NCBI GenBank assembly: GCA_036387335.1
Contig: DASVTZ010000140.1
Location: 1-53,933 of the forward strand
Reading direction: 5' to 3'
Source of the DNA: Longimicrobium sp.
Lineage (GTDB): Bacteria > Gemmatimonadota > Gemmatimonadetes > Longimicrobiales > Longimicrobiaceae
DNA: 53,933 nt
In this document: positions 1-8,109 of the stretch, one piece after another
Layout of the letters: the number at the start of each line of letters is the position of its first letter
Position numbering within the stretch: the first letter of the stretch is position 1
Notes under the pieces: generated by a model
The model's database searches: none
The model's input: the letters and a program-made list of their open reading frames with translations, nothing else
Told to the model about the DNA's origin: nothing
Translations under genes and position numbers: made by a program

Positions 1-163
1 CGTCGGCGGCCTGCCGGCTGTCGACGTCGTTCCAGCGGCCGGAAAGGTCGATCTGCTGGTCGGGGCTGATGCGGGTCACCTGCTTGCCGCACCCGCCGGA
101 CACGACGACGAGGCCGGCCAGGGCGAGGGCAGCGCGGCGGATGGCGCGTGCTTGGGTCTTCAT
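1..163 (-). CDS. LpoB-like outer-membrane lipoprotein, N-terminal part only
   Basis: The gene runs off the left edge, so only about 54 residues are visible. It begins with a basic, hydrophobic leader that ends in a cysteine (SGGCGK, Cys about residue 25), a plausible lipoprotein signal. The mature start contains VTRISPDQ and then IDLSGRWND, a pattern I associate with the LpoB family of penicillin-binding-protein activators. Known LpoB proteins sit in the outer membrane and stimulate PBP1b. The start at 163 is supported by a GGGAGA ribosome site just upstream. Identity rests on a short conserved stretch, so the family call is moderate. Confidence 0.62.
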   Translation of the reverse strand, partial: MKTQARAIRRAALALAGLVVVSGGCGKQVTRISPDQQIDLSGRWNDVDSRQAAD

Positions 164-349
164 GGGATCTCCCGAAACGGGTTGCCGCGGAGGAAGGACA
201 GGGTGCTGCTTGACGGTCTGCGGGAACGCATCCGGCGTACCGGAAACGGCCTGATTCGGATGTGAATATAGCGAAAAGAGTTACGTTGCGCGGCCCCCGG
301 CAGGGCGGATCGGTGTGTCATCGCGGGAGGACAGGGGGGAGGACAGGCC

Positions 350-450
350 CCCACTCCCCGGCCCCCTTCCCTCGCAAGCGGGGGAGGGGGAGAACTGTCC
401 GTCCTGTCGTCAATGCCCTCGTAGGGGCTGCGATTTATCGCGCCCGTGCC
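350..450. repeat. Intergenic repeat: pyrimidine/purine element plus GATTTATC hairpin
   Basis: Two repeat types seen elsewhere in the window abut here. At about 350-397 is a C-rich then G-rich palindrome ending in GAGAACTG; close copies are at 16779-16828 and, inverted, at 34044-34104. At 421-449 is a GTAGGGG unit with an imperfect hairpin around GCGATTTATCGC; better copies are at 2952 and 16851. The rest of the 164-463 gap shows no gene. Confidence 0.8.
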
Positions 451-463
451 CGACGCCGCTCCG

Positions 464-946
464 TCAGCGGCGGAGGAGGGGGTCGCGGCGGGGGCGGGAC
501 ATCAGCCAGCCCACCAGGATCATCGCGACGCCGCCGATCCCCAAAAAGATCCAGTCGTAGAGCGGCACGTGCCCGGGGAGGTCGCGGACGTGGTGGAGGG
601 CGAGGAGGTGGTGGTCGATCAGGCCCTCCACCAGGTTGAAGAGGCCCCAGCCCAGCAGAAGCTGGCCCGCGAGCGCCCGCGGCCCCGGGAGCGGATGCCC
701 CTGCCGCGCGTGCGACCAGAGCATCACGATCCCCGCCATCGCCGCCAGCCAGGTGCCGGCGTGGAAGAGGCCATCCCACAGCATGTTCTGCCGCATGGCC
801 TCCATGGTGTCCGGCCGCAGCACGGACGAGCCCATGTTGTGCCACCGCAGGATCTGGTGGAGGACGATGCCGTCCACGAAGCCCCCCATCCCCACGCCGA
901 TGACGATGCCGCTGCGGGTGCGCGGCCCGTGCCTCACCAGCACCAT
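464..946 (-). CDS. DUF2243 family membrane protein
   Basis: This 160-residue protein is mostly hydrophobic, with about four membrane segments. Conserved features seen include GMGGFVDGIVLHQILRWHN near residues 17-35 and LVEGLIDHHLLALHHVR near 105-121, both rich in histidine and glycine, as expected for DUF2243. The biochemical role of the family is not established. It starts two bases after the amidase stop codon and is the last gene of a three-gene operon. The C-terminal tail is arginine-rich (RPRRDPLLRR), which would place it on the cytoplasmic side. Confidence 0.82.
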   Translation of the reverse strand: MVLVRHGPRTRSGIVIGVGMGGFVDGIVLHQILRWHNMGSSVLRPDTMEAMRQNMLWDGLFHAGTWLAAMAGIVMLWSHARQGHPLPGPRALAGQLLLGWGLFNLVEGLIDHHLLALHHVRDLPGHVPLYDWIFLGIGGVAMILVGWLMSRPRRDPLLRR

Positions 947-948
947 GC

Positions 949-2361
949 TCAGAAGCCCGCCGGGCGACGCGTGTGCCAGTCCGTGTGGCGCTGGTACTCG
1001 GCGGCCACGGCGATCACCTTCGCCTCCTCCCACGCGCGCCCCGTGAGGGAGAGCGAGGTGGGGAGGTTGTCGCGCCCGAAGCCGTTGGGAATGGCGATCC
1101 CCGGGAGGCCCAGGAGGTTGGAGGCCGCCGAGATCGGCTCGCCGCCGCCGGAGGCGTCGGTGTAGGCCTCGCCGAACTTCTTCCCAACCGGGTACGAGAC
1201 GGTGCCGCGCGTGGGGTGCGCCAGGGCGTCGAAGCCGCGCTCCGCGAAGAAGCGGTCCATCGCCTCCGCGGCGGGCGTGCGGATGCGCAGGGCGCGCAGG
1301 TAGTCCTTGGCGAACACCACCTGGCCCGGGTAGCCGCCCAGCCGGTCCTCGGGCGCGGTCAGCTCGTGCACGCGGCCGCTCTCCACCAGCTCCTCGAAGA
1401 TGCTCGCCGCCTCCGCCTCGATGATCAGCGACGCGGCGGCGCCGTAGGGGAACTGCGGAAGGGTGATGTCGCGCACCACCTCCGCGAACTCGGCCATCCG
1501 CTGCACCGACGCCTCGAAGTTGCGCCGCACCTCCGGCTGCGACCCCTCCGCCAGCCCCTTCAGCACCCCGATGCGCGGGCGGCGGGTGGGGCGCGCCGCG
1601 GCGTGGCGGTACGGGCGGTCTGCCGATGCGTCGTCGCGCGGGTCGGGCCCGGCGATCGCCTGCAGGATGACGCCGGCGTCCTCGGCGGTGCGGCACAACG
1701 GGCCGATCTTGTCCATCGTCCACGACAGCGCCATCGCCCCCGCGCGGCTCACGCGGCCGTAGGTGGGGCGCAGGCCAGTGACGCCGCAGAAGGCCGCGGG
1801 GGTGATGATGGAGCCCCACGTCTCCGACCCGATCGAAAAGGGGACGAGCCCCGCCGCCACCGCCGCACCGGGTCCGCTGGACGAGCCGCCGCTCCAGAAG
1901 TCGGTGTTCCAGGGCGTGCGGCCCGGGCCGGTGAACGATGCGTTCGCCTGCTCGTACCCCATCCCGCCCGCCAGCTCCACCGATGCCAGCTTCGCCACCA
2001 GCACCGCGCCCGCCGCCTTGAGCCGCGCGACGACGGTTGCGTCCTGGTCGAAGCGCTGCTCGCGGTACGGCTGCGCGCCCCAGGTGGTGGGGTATCCCGC
2101 CGCCGCGATGAGGTCCTTGGCGCCGTACGGGATGCCGTGCAGCGGTCCGCGGTAGCGCCCCGCGTTGATCTCCGTGCGCGCGGCGCGCGCCTCCGCCAGC
2201 GCGCGCTCGCGGGTGAGCGTGACGACGGCGCCCAGCCGCGGCCCCAGCGACTCCAGCCGCTGCAGGGCGGCCTCGGCGAGCTCCACCGGATCCAGCCGCC
2301 GGTCGCGCACCTGCCCGGCGAGCCGGGTGAGCGGCTGGTAGAAGACGTCGGCCGGGATCAT
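949..2361 (-). CDS. Amidase signature family enzyme (GatA-like)
   Basis: A 470-residue amidase-signature hydrolase. The Ser-cisSer-Lys triad elements are visible: the lysine in PYGAKDL (about residue 93) and the GGSSSGPGAA serine loop (about residues 165-175), followed by GSETWGSI. The usual family motif is GTDTGGS, so the second serine loop is variant. Family members hydrolyse amides of many substrates; gatB and gatC are not adjacent, so a tRNA amidotransferase role is unlikely. The start at 2361 is chosen because its ATG overlaps the stop of the upstream gene as ATGA, giving translational coupling. No signal peptide is seen, so it should be cytoplasmic. Confidence 0.85.
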   Translation of the reverse strand: MIPADVFYQPLTRLAGQVRDRRLDPVELAEAALQRLESLGPRLGAVVTLTRERALAEARAARTEINAGRYRGPLHGIPYGAKDLIAAAGYPTTWGAQPYREQRFDQDATVVARLKAAGAVLVAKLASVELAGGMGYEQANASFTGPGRTPWNTDFWSGGSSSGPGAAVAAGLVPFSIGSETWGSIITPAAFCGVTGLRPTYGRVSRAGAMALSWTMDKIGPLCRTAEDAGVILQAIAGPDPRDDASADRPYRHAAARPTRRPRIGVLKGLAEGSQPEVRRNFEASVQRMAEFAEVVRDITLPQFPYGAAASLIIEAEAASIFEELVESGRVHELTAPEDRLGGYPGQVVFAKDYLRALRIRTPAAEAMDRFFAERGFDALAHPTRGTVSYPVGKKFGEAYTDASGGGEPISAASNLLGLPGIAIPNGFGRDNLPTSLSLTGRAWEEAKVIAVAAEYQRHTDWHTRRPAGF

Positions 2362-2756
2362 CGCCCGCCTCCACGGTACGCGCGGAACACCGTCGACGGC
2401 TCGGTGGAGATGGGAAGCCGGAAGTCGTGCAGCGCCTTGGCCACGCGCAGGTTTCCCTCGATCCCCTTCCTCACCTCCTCCCACTGCTCGCCGCTGAGCC
2501 GGTCACGGTACTTCGCGCGCAGCACCTCCATCAGCTCCTCGGCCATGGGGTCGCGCTGCTGCTCGTTCCGCCGCTGCGGCGGCGACGAAGGAGCTGTGGG
2601 CGTCGCTCCCGCCGTCGCGGCCGGCGCGGGCGCACGGGTGGGCTCCGGCTGCCCGCCCGCGCACGCCGCCATCGGCGCGATCACCGGTACGAGTGCCGCG
2701 GTCGCCGCGGCCTTTGCGAAGCCGCGTCGGGTCAGGTTCTGCGGATCGGATGACAT
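2358..2756 (-). CDS. Small Tat-exported lipoprotein-like protein
   Basis: A 132-residue protein whose N-terminus carries a twin-arginine signal (LTRRGFAKAAATAAL, residues about 8-22) followed by APMAACAGG, which resembles a lipobox. After a Pro/Ala/Thr-rich linker comes a charged helical part containing MAEELMEVLRAKYRDRLSGEQ. It resembles short proteins encoded beside amidases; I do not recognise a named family. The start at 2756 puts the RR motif at a normal distance; an in-frame upstream start would add about 30 residues. It overlaps the amidase start by four bases and is probably the first gene of the operon. Confidence 0.7.
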   Translation of the reverse strand: MSSDPQNLTRRGFAKAAATAALVPVIAPMAACAGGQPEPTRAPAPAATAGATPTAPSSPPQRRNEQQRDPMAEELMEVLRAKYRDRLSGEQWEEVRKGIEGNLRVAKALHDFRLPISTEPSTVFRAYRGGGR

Positions 2757-2824
2757 GCGTGCGCGGGTGCGGGGTCGTGGCTGCGTGGATTTGGATGTGG
2801 GTGCAATGTGGGGCGCGGGCGGCG

Positions 2825-2935
2825 ATCCGGCGAGGGGGGCCCTCACCCCCGCTCGTTCCTCGCTGCCCCCTCTCCCGATAACAGGAGAGGGCTCCGCCCT
2901 CTGTTATCGAGAGAGGGGGCGTGGGCACCTTTCCG
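2825..2935. repeat. Intergenic palindromic repeat (GGGAGAGG/GATAACAGG type)
   Basis: A palindrome centred near 2893 pairs CTCTCCCGATAACAGGAGAGG-like arms with CCTCTGTTATCGAGAGAGG. A second copy, in the opposite orientation, lies at about 34117-34203 and shares the flanking CTCGTTCCTCGCTGCCCCC text. It lies in the 478-base gap between the Tat lipoprotein gene and the O-antigen-ligase-like gene, which I find contains repeats and no gene. Confidence 0.75.
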
Positions 2936-2951
2936 TCACGCCGATGTCATT

Positions 2952-3120
2952 GTAGGGGCGCGATTTATCGCGCCCGTGCCCCGCGCGGCTCCCCCCCCGC
3001 CACCTGCACACCGAACCGGTAGGGGCAGACCCACGTGTCTGCCCGCCCTCGCCGCTGCGCAGACCCTCGACTAACGCACCGATCCCTGTAGGGGCTGCCC
3101 CACGTGGCTGCCTGTGCCCC
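2952..3120. repeat. Three-hairpin array, copy 1
   Basis: Three GTAGGGG-headed hairpins occur in order: one around GCGCGATTTATCGCGC (2952-2980), one around GCAGACCCACGTGTCTGC (3019-3054) and one around CTGCCCCACGTGGCTGCC (3088-3118). The same three, in the same order and with similar spacing, recur at 16851-17020. The stretch 3150-3232 that follows is another C/G-rich palindrome (CCCCTCCCCCAGGCAGTT and its complement-like arm) resembling 51381-51450. Confidence 0.8.
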
Positions 3121-3234
3121 GCCGCGCGACGCGCCCTGCCACCGCGCACAATGCCCGCCACCGCCCCTCCCCCAGGCAGTTGTGGGGGAGGGGCCGCGAG
3201 TTCACGAGCGGGGGAGGGGGCCCCGCCCGCCCCC

Positions 3235-4893
3235 CTACTCGCACCGCCTCGCCTGCGCCGCCGCGGCATCGGCGTGCGGAAACAGCTCGTGCGCGGCCTC
3301 CGCGTGCCGGCAACGGAGCACGCGGGTGCGGCGGCCGCTGTAGGAGCGCGCCAGGCGCAGGTGGATGCGGTAGCTACCGGGGTCCAGGCGGGACGCCTGC
3401 TCCATCACGCGCGCCGCACCGCTGCCGGCGTATAGGTGCATGGCCGCGGTCTGCGCGGCGCTCTTGGCGGCGAACCCGCCGATCCCCGCCAGCAGCACCA
3501 GCATCCCCAGGAAGCGGACCCCGCCCCCCGCATCGAAGCCCCACCGCCCCTCCTCGCCCGCCGTCAGCGCACCCAGCGCGGCCCAGATCAGCAGCGAGGG
3601 AAGCGCCAGGAGGAGGACCGCGTCGAACGCGCCCACCACCAGCGTCGCGACGAGCGTGGCAGCGAGAGCGAGGGCGACGAGCCCCTCGTCGGCGTCGCGG
3701 GCGGTGCGCATGCGGCGCCAGGCGGTGCCGGCCAGCCCCGCCATCGCCAGCACCAGCAGGGCAAAGGCGGGAAGGCCGCGCTCGGCGAGGAGCGCGACCC
3801 AGTCGCTGCTGGGCCAGGGGTTGGAGGTCATCCCGCCCTCGTTGGGATCCATCGAGGGGTCGCGGCGCCTCGCGAAGCCGGGGTACTCCACGGGCCAGTT
3901 GCCGGGGCCCACGCCGAGCACCGGGTGCGCCGCGGCCATGCGCAGCGTGTTGCCGTACTGGATCAGCCGCCCGCGCCCGCTCCCCTCCTGGTAGTTAACC
4001 ACGCCGCGCGCCGTCTCGCCGTACGGATCGTCGCTGTTCCAGCGCAGCTTGTTGGGGACCATCAGCGCCACCGCCACGCCCCCGCCCGCGAAGAGTAGGA
4101 GCATCACCAGCCGCATCCAGCTGCGCCCGTCGCGGCGCACGGGGCGTACGATGAGCCAGCCGAGCACCAGCGTCGCCAGCCCCGCGGCCACTCCCAGCCA
4201 CGCCGCGCGCGAGCGGGTGAGGACCAGCACCGCCGCCAGCGCCGCGAACCCCACCGCGCCCAGCGCCACACCGGGGCCTCGCCACGCCCGCAGCGCGCAG
4301 AGCGCCAGGATGGGGAGCCCGAAGGCGCAGAGGTGCGCCACGAAGTTGCGGTTCCCCAGCGTGCCGCCCGGAGCGCGGTTGACGCTGAAGAAGTCCAGCC
4401 GCACCCCGTACGTCTGCGCGAGCGAGGTGAGCGCCCCCAGCGTCACCGCGATCCCGATCGCCACCAGAAGGGGTCGCGCCAGACCGGCCCGGCCCAGCGA
4501 GCGCGCGGCCCAGAACACCACGATCCCGGACCCGCTCACCCCCAGCGCCCGCATCCCCGCCCACGGGTTCTGCGCCAGCGCGGCGGACACGGCGCCGAGC
4601 ACCAGGTATCCCGCCAGAAGCAGGTCCACGCGCCCCAGCGACACGCGCCGCGCCGCGCCCAGGCAGAGCAGCCCCGCGATCAGCGCGGTGAGGTGCAGCA
4701 CCAGCTCCTTGGGGACGAAGAAGCGGTCCAGCTCGAACACCTTGTACGTGGCCGCCACCAGCACCACGGCGAGCGCGCCGGCCTGGAGCACGCGCAGCGC
4801 CAGCCGCTGAGCCCCACTCGGCTGCGCCGGGTAGATGTAAGTATCGTCGCCTGTGTGCTCGTAGACGGGGGTGCGGCGTGCGTAGAGCGACAT
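3235..4893 (-). CDS. O-antigen ligase / polymerase family (Wzy_C-like) membrane protein
   Basis: A 552-residue protein with about a dozen membrane segments. A large loop follows the central helices and contains GRLIQYGNTLRMAAAHPVLGVGPGNW (about residues 310-335), the HPxxGxGxGNW motif typical of WaaL/Wzy-type ligases. These enzymes act in the inner membrane and transfer or polymerise polysaccharide from a lipid carrier. The C-terminal 60 residues look like a short TPR-type helical tail outside the membrane. The start at 4893 precedes MSLYARR; longer in-frame starts give a poor, basic extension. No other glycan genes are adjacent, so the substrate is unknown. Confidence 0.78.
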   Translation of the reverse strand: MSLYARRTPVYEHTGDDTYIYPAQPSGAQRLALRVLQAGALAVVLVAATYKVFELDRFFVPKELVLHLTALIAGLLCLGAARRVSLGRVDLLLAGYLVLGAVSAALAQNPWAGMRALGVSGSGIVVFWAARSLGRAGLARPLLVAIGIAVTLGALTSLAQTYGVRLDFFSVNRAPGGTLGNRNFVAHLCAFGLPILALCALRAWRGPGVALGAVGFAALAAVLVLTRSRAAWLGVAAGLATLVLGWLIVRPVRRDGRSWMRLVMLLLFAGGGVAVALMVPNKLRWNSDDPYGETARGVVNYQEGSGRGRLIQYGNTLRMAAAHPVLGVGPGNWPVEYPGFARRRDPSMDPNEGGMTSNPWPSSDWVALLAERGLPAFALLVLAMAGLAGTAWRRMRTARDADEGLVALALAATLVATLVVGAFDAVLLLALPSLLIWAALGALTAGEEGRWGFDAGGGVRFLGMLVLLAGIGGFAAKSAAQTAAMHLYAGSGAARVMEQASRLDPGSYRIHLRLARSYSGRRTRVLRCRHAEAAHELFPHADAAAAQARRCE

Positions 4894-4981
4894 GGCCGGG
4901 GCGTGGAGGCTGGGTGACGGCGGGGAGCGGAAGAGTATGCGACGCCGCAGCTTCCACCGCAATCGGCGCGGCGCCCGGGCG

Positions 4982-5479
4982 TCAGTGGCCTCCGCCCCAA
5001 CTCCCCATCCAGAGCCCGGTGAGGAAGACGAGGCCGCCGCCCAGCAGCACCTGCACCACCGTCTTCCCCAGCGGCGACTTCATGAAGCGGTAGCGGATGT
5101 ACGCGATCGCGACGAGCTCCACCGCGACCACGACGTACGCCATGGTGAGCGCCAGGTGGAGTGACGACAGCAGAAAGGGGAGCGTGTGCAGCGTCCCGCC
5201 GACGATGGTGGCGGCGCCGGTGATGGCTCCGCGCATCCACGGATGGCCGCGCCCGGTCGTCTCCCCATCGTCGGAGAGTGCCTCGGCCAGCCCCATGCTG
5301 ATCCCGGCGCCGATCGACGCCGCCATCCCCACGATGAAGGCTTCGCGTGGTTTGCCCGTGAGCGCCGCCGCCGCGAAGAGCGGGGCCAGCGTGGATACGG
5401 AGCCGTCCATCAGCCCCAGGAGAGCCGGCTGGATCACCTGCAGGACGAAGCGCGAGTCGGCTTCCCGCGTGGCGTTCAT
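4982..5479 (-). CDS. VIT/CCC1-like membrane protein (MbfA C-terminal-domain type)
   Basis: A 165-residue membrane protein with about four to five helices. The segment [19 protein letters not shown] (about 23-41) and [16 protein letters not shown] (about 55-70) match the VIT domain as found at the C-terminus of MbfA iron exporters. Known MbfA proteins carry an N-terminal ferritin-like domain; it is absent here. The likely role is Fe or Mn transport, inferred from the domain alone. I chose ATG at 5479; a TTG two codons earlier is possible. No strong ribosome site is seen. Confidence 0.75.
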   Translation of the reverse strand: MNATREADSRFVLQVIQPALLGLMDGSVSTLAPLFAAAALTGKPREAFIVGMAASIGAGISMGLAEALSDDGETTGRGHPWMRGAITGAATIVGGTLHTLPFLLSSLHLALTMAYVVVAVELVAIAYIRYRFMKSPLGKTVVQVLLGGGLVFLTGLWMGSWGGGH

Positions 5480-5546
5480 TCTCAAATCGTCGTGGGATGG
5501 GTATGATGGCGCGCCGGCTTGCGGAGCGCGGGGAGGAGCGGGCGGC

Positions 5547-5807
5547 TCAGGCGCCGCCGCATCCCCGGATGGCCTGCCGCAGGCTGGACTCCACCGATGC
5601 GCAGCCGATGTGCGCGGGAGCGCGGGTGATGGTGATGGCGAGCGTGCCCGCCTCCTCGTCCCAGCGGTACTCGGCCTCCACGTTGTGGTACGCCACGATC
5701 CCGCTGGCCCCCTTTGGAGCGGGAAAGCCCATGCTCCTGGCCTGCTGGATCAGGCAGTCGTACACCTCGCGCGTAACGCCGCTGAAGTTCATCGTTGGGC
5801 AGGACAT
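5547..5807 (-). CDS. Hypothetical protein, 86 residues
   Basis: I do not recognise a family. The protein has no signal peptide or membrane segment. It contains [17 protein letters not shown], then alternating short strands ([25 protein letters not shown]) and a C-terminal Cys-bearing helix ([19 protein letters not shown]). Two ATGs sit six bases apart; the second, at 5807, lies at proper distance from an AAGGAG site, so I use it. It lies 67 bases upstream of the VIT-domain gene on the same strand. Confidence 0.65.
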   Translation of the reverse strand: MSCPTMNFSGVTREVYDCLIQQARSMGFPAPKGASGIVAYHNVEAEYRWDEEAGTLAITITRAPAHIGCASVESSLRQAIRGCGGA

Positions 5808-6057
5808 CCGCATCTCCTTCGATCGGTAGCAGGTAGCTCGCTCGCCACCCCCCGCGCAAGTGAAGTGCCGGGCTCCGCAATCGATCGTCCGCGTCCAACG
5901 TGCGTTCCGACGCACAGGCTTGCCGCGTCGGTGGCTCATTAGAACTGCGCTTCGCTCGCTGTGCGTCACCCCTCGAACCACATTCAATCGGCCTCTGGTC
6001 ATGGCATCCAATCTGAGGTACACTCCGATCGGCGCCGTACCTGAATAGGAGGAAATC

Positions 6058-6324
6058 ATGTCACCGATAAGCGTCATCCACAGCGATCCGGAAATTCTTG
6101 GCGGCACGCCCGTGTTCGTGGGCACACGGGTCCCGCTGAAGAACCTCACCGACTACCTGAGCGCGGGTCACCCGCTCGAGGAATTCCTTGACGACTTTCC
6201 CGGTGTCACGCGCGAGCAGGCAGTCGCGGCCCTGGCGGAAGCAACGGAGGCTCTGATCCAAAGTGCGCGTGCTGCTAGACGAATGCCTGCCGCGGCAGCT
6301 CGCCACGGAGCTTCCGGAGCATGA
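6058..6324 (+). CDS. DUF433 antitoxin-like protein
   Basis: An 88-residue protein starting after a strong AGGAGG site. SDPEILGGTPVFVGTRVPLKNL (about 9-30) is the hallmark of DUF433, a small helix-turn-helix family usually paired with PIN-like DUF5615 toxins. It would bind and neutralise the toxin and may repress its own promoter. The last 62 bases overlap the next gene in another frame, so both products are read from the same DNA. Local base composition is visibly less GC-rich than the flanks, which hints at transfer. Confidence 0.85.
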   Translation: MSPISVIHSDPEILGGTPVFVGTRVPLKNLTDYLSAGHPLEEFLDDFPGVTREQAVAALAEATEALIQSARAARRMPAAAARHGASGA

Positions 6325-6598
6325 AGTCCGGACGGTAAGAGAAGTGGGTTGGGCCAGCATCCAGAATGGAGCGCTCCTCCGGCGTGCGGGAGGCGTGTTC
6401 GACGTCTTCGTGACGGTGGATTCGAACATCGAATTCCAGCAGAACACCGCGACGCTTCCGATTGCGATCGTCGTGCTGATTGCCTACACCAACGATGTCG
6501 ACGTCCTGCGCCTTCTCATGCCCCAGCTTCGTGAGCTCCTGCCGTTAGTCGAACCTCGCCGCCTGTATCGGATCGGACCGCCCGGTCCTACGCGCTGA
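6263..6598 (+). CDS. DUF5615 PIN-like toxin
   Basis: A 111-residue protein beginning MRVLLDECLP, the typical start of DUF5615 PIN-like nucleases with the first acidic residues of the active site (D6, E7). A later VTVDSNIEFQQN (about 50-61) supplies the TxD step of the PIN fold. Family members are predicted RNases neutralised by the DUF433 partner. The GTG start at 6263 lies inside the antitoxin gene; the fit of the N-terminal motif makes this start convincing despite the long overlap. Activity has not been shown for this protein. Confidence 0.83.
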   Translation: MRVLLDECLPRQLATELPEHEVRTVREVGWASIQNGALLRRAGGVFDVFVTVDSNIEFQQNTATLPIAIVVLIAYTNDVDVLRLLMPQLRELLPLVEPRRLYRIGPPGPTR

Positions 6599-6733
6599 AT
6601 ACCCCCACTTCCCTCCCTTCGCCGGACAGAGTCGTCACAGGCGGCGTCGCGATCGTCACTTCCAGGTTGGAGCGCGGGCCGGGCGGGCTTAGTCATACGC
6701 CCGTTCGACCGCAACCAGCCCACGGAGATCTCC

Positions 6734-8107
6734 ATGACGATACGACCCCTGGCCCGCGCCGCCGCCCTCGCGCTCATCACCGCGGTTGGATGCGCGGCAC
6801 CATCACCCGCGCAGAGCGCCCGGGCGGAGCGGCTGACGCCGGCCACGAGGCACGCCATCGCGGACAGCGTGGCGCGCATCCTTGAGGCACGCTACGCGGA
6901 CTCCACTGTCGCGGTTCGGCTGGCGGAGCGCCTGCGCACGCGCGCGGCGGCGGGGGCGTACGAGGCGTACCACGAGCCGGCCGCGTTCGGCGCGGCGATG
7001 ATGGCGGACCTGCAGGCGGTTCGCGCCGACAAGCACCTGCGGCTCAGCTATGAGCCCACGCGCGAGTACTCCGTGACGCCCGGCGCGGCGGGCGGCTCCG
7101 CGTCAGGCGGCGCCGTGCGCTGGAACCGGATCGACGGGCGCGACTCCGCGGCCATCGCGCGCACCAACTTCGCCTTCGACGCGGTGGAGCGACTCGATGG
7201 CAACGTGGGCTACCTGAAGATGCGGCAGTTCGTGCCGCTCGACTACTCGCGCGAGACGGCCGTGGCGGCGATGGCGTTCCTGGCGAACAGCGACGCCGTC
7301 ATCGTCGATCTGCGCGACAACGTGGGCGGGAGCCCCGAGCTGGTGGAGCTGATCCTCAGCTACTTCTTCGGCCCCGAGCCCGTGTCGCTCCTCACCACCT
7401 ACGGCCGGTATGCGCGGATCACCGGCGAGCGCCGCACGCTGCGCGAGGTGCCGGGGCGGCGCATGCCGGACGTGGAGCTGTGGGTCCTCACCAACGGCAA
7501 CACCTCCTCCGCCGCCGAGATGTTCGCGTACGCCGTCCAGCGGCTGCGGCGCGGGACGCTGGTGGGCGAGACGACGGCGGGGGCGGGGATCGGCGGCGCC
7601 AAGCAGTCGGTGGGAGCGGGGCTGGCCCTCTTCGTACCGCAGATGCAGGTGACTTCCGGCCCCGGGTACGAGCGCACCGGCGTGACCCCGGACGTGCGCA
7701 CCACAGCGGAGAACGCGCTCGCCGTCGCTCACCGCATGGCGCTGGAGAAGCTGGCCGCCGCCGACGCGCCCGGCGAGGTGCGGGAGGAGCGCCGCTGGGC
7801 GCTGGAGATGGTGCACGCCCGGCAGCGCCCCGCGGCGGCGGACCCGGCCCTCCTCCGCCGCTACGCCGGCCGGTACGGCACCCGAACCTTCACGGTGGAG
7901 GAGGGGCGCCTCGTCTCCACCAGCGCGCTCGGGTGGAAGACGGCACTGGTGCCGGTGGGCGGCGGCGTATTCCGCGGCGAGCAGGAACGGCTTCGCTTCG
8001 AGACCGGCGCGGACGGCGCGATCCAGGCCGTCACCATCGAGATCCTCAACGGCTCCTCCGCGCGGCGTGCGCGCGAGGCAGACACCCGCACCGCCACCCG
8101 GGAGTGA
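6734..8107 (+). CDS. S41 family peptidase (IRBP/tricorn-core type), exported
   Basis: A 457-residue protein with an N-terminal signal (residues about 1-27; LITAVGCAAPSPAQS could also be a lipobox). Residues about 30-110 form the helical N-domain of IRBP-like S41 proteins. The catalytic core has VGYLKMRQF, VIVDLRDNVGGSPE and the nucleophile region NGNTSSAAEMFAYA, with Ser259 the likely nucleophile. About 130 C-terminal residues form an extra domain with RRYAGRYGTRTFTVEEG, similar to add-on beta domains in these hydrolases. GGAG precedes the ATG. It is co-transcribed with the next gene, two bases away. Confidence 0.85.
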   Translation: MTIRPLARAAALALITAVGCAAPSPAQSARAERLTPATRHAIADSVARILEARYADSTVAVRLAERLRTRAAAGAYEAYHEPAAFGAAMMADLQAVRADKHLRLSYEPTREYSVTPGAAGGSASGGAVRWNRIDGRDSAAIARTNFAFDAVERLDGNVGYLKMRQFVPLDYSRETAVAAMAFLANSDAVIVDLRDNVGGSPELVELILSYFFGPEPVSLLTTYGRYARITGERRTLREVPGRRMPDVELWVLTNGNTSSAAEMFAYAVQRLRRGTLVGETTAGAGIGGAKQSVGAGLALFVPQMQVTSGPGYERTGVTPDVRTTAENALAVAHRMALEKLAAADAPGEVREERRWALEMVHARQRPAAADPALLRRYAGRYGTRTFTVEEGRLVSTSALGWKTALVPVGGGVFRGEQERLRFETGADGAIQAVTIEILNGSSARRAREADTRTATRE

Positions 8108-8109
8108 CC

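Noticed and set aside
949-2361. Amidase considered as GatA of the tRNA amidotransferase
   Set aside because: No gatB or gatC is adjacent, the second serine loop is variant, and the operon partners are a DUF2243 protein and a Tat lipoprotein.
464-2374. A single 636-codon frame spanning the DUF2243 gene and the amidase region
   Set aside because: Only its last 160 codons match a family. The upstream part is a shadow of the amidase frame, which has a proper start and motifs.
3150-3232. C/G-rich palindrome considered as a terminator of the O-antigen-ligase-like gene
   Set aside because: It is palindromic but has no T tract on the transcribed strand, and similar copies occur away from gene ends, so I list it only as a repeat.
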